From Flammula alnicola (lineage: Eukaryota; Basidiomycota; Agaricomycetes; Agaricales; Strophariaceae), in the NCBI GenBank assembly GCA_015499995.1, contig JADNRV010000155.1, forward strand, positions 58,919 to 122,918: a DNA stretch of 64,000 nt, given 5' to 3'. The position numbers were made by a program, and so were the translations under genes. The stretch's first letter is position 1. Each line of letters begins with the position of its first letter. The notes beneath the pieces are model-generated. The model was not told where the DNA came from. It saw only the letters and a list, made by a program, of their open reading frames with translations, and did not search any database. Positions 63,458-64,000 of this stretch are shown here, piece after piece.

Positions 63458-64000
63458 CTAAGTTGACGTCGATGCAACAGCGGCAACATTGATTAAAGGT
63501 GCCATAGACGAGAAGATTGCCCAGCCCGATAAAGGATTATTAAGAGAGGGCTTTCCAACCATATTATACGCATTCCTTGCTGACTCCTCGAACACATCAT
63601 CTACCCATCGCATTGAATCTTCGCGCGAGATTGGAATCTGCGAACGGAGCGCGTCAATGACTGGTTGGTCAACAACAATGCGACAATCTTGTGCGGGAGG
63701 TTCTGGAACGGTGAAACCATGCCTAGGTGTTGCGCCTGACATATTAGGTTTCTCTTTCTGGGTGCGAATTTTATGGTTATTCAAAATTGTACGAATTCGT
63801 CGAGCTGGTTTTGGAGAATCTTCGGCCATAACCAATAGAACAAATTCCTGGTAGATTGGTCAGTAGAGGAAGAGAAATTGATGATTTGAACGCGTACGGA
63901 AACAGGATTGTTAGGGTTATAAATTCCGATTTCATAGCCGCTCCGAATGGCGTCCTTGAGGTTCACTCCAAATGTTTGCAGGAACCAATGCCAAAGTCTC
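63458..64000 (-). CDS. Unidentified gene, 3' part, runs off the window
   Basis: The reading enters at the window end, crosses an intron (donor GTACGCG near 63897, acceptor ACCAG near 63846, about 52 nt), and continues open to TAG 63458. The C-terminal exon is about 125 codons, mostly hydrophilic, with Pro- and Asp-rich stretches and no domain I recognise. The upstream exon has Trp/Phe and Tyr/Asn-rich sequence. Confidence 0.6.

Overview
The window looks like nuclear DNA of a mushroom-forming basidiomycete (Agaricomycetes). Host genes carry many short GT-AG introns of about 50-60 nt. Recognisable host genes are a FYVE protein, proteasome beta-2, the splicing helicase PRP16, a Sel1-repeat protein, an ABC transporter of a type common in Agaricomycetes and a TRANK1-like UvrD helicase. 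The left half is packed with Ty3/Gypsy retroelements that carry chromodomains.

Bases 1-34138 are repeat territory. A decayed gag on the minus strand (element A, 1-2919) is split by a 1.1 kb DNA element made largely of TGGACTCCA repeats. Two decayed minus-strand copies of chromovirus family B follow (B1 4968-6892, B2 about 7780-10781), with extra LTRs and a minisatellite between and around them. Four TIR elements with target-site evidence lie at 11397-12478, 12703-13951, 32936-33255 and 33582-34136. The centrepiece is B3 (14084-32273), a full-length family-B chromovirus with 476-bp LTRs and a perfect 5-bp target duplication. B3 is itself interrupted by a 2.5 kb insertion in pol and by a complete second chromovirus, C (22915-30698, minus strand, 492-bp LTRs, perfect 5-bp duplication).

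Families B and C share an organisation I do not recognise from described chromoviruses. After gag and pol (protease, RT, RNase H, integrase, chromodomain) both carry two more genes. ORF3 encodes a 158-172 aa protein with a likely coiled coil. ORF4 encodes a 332-337 aa class protein ending in two zinc knuckles, the second with unusual spacing. In both families the sequence directly after the 5' LTR is complementary to an 11-nt stretch near the predicted transcript start, the signature of Tf1/sushi-type self-priming. Both keep a T5 run at the gag stop codon, where a -1 shift enters pol.

Bases 35597-64000 are the host gene block. In order: FYVE protein (+), a 3.9 kb stretch with no gene I can defend, proteasome beta-2 (-) sharing a 147-bp divergent promoter with PRP16 (+), Sel1-repeat protein (+), ABC transporter (+), TRANK1-like helicase (-), a 3'-truncated MDR oxidoreductase (+) and the 3' part of an unidentified gene (-) running off the window end. 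Many conserved genes, including essential PRP16, contain apparent single-base deletions, often at short runs. The simplest explanation is residual indel errors in the assembly, so frameshifts here should not be read at once as pseudogenes.
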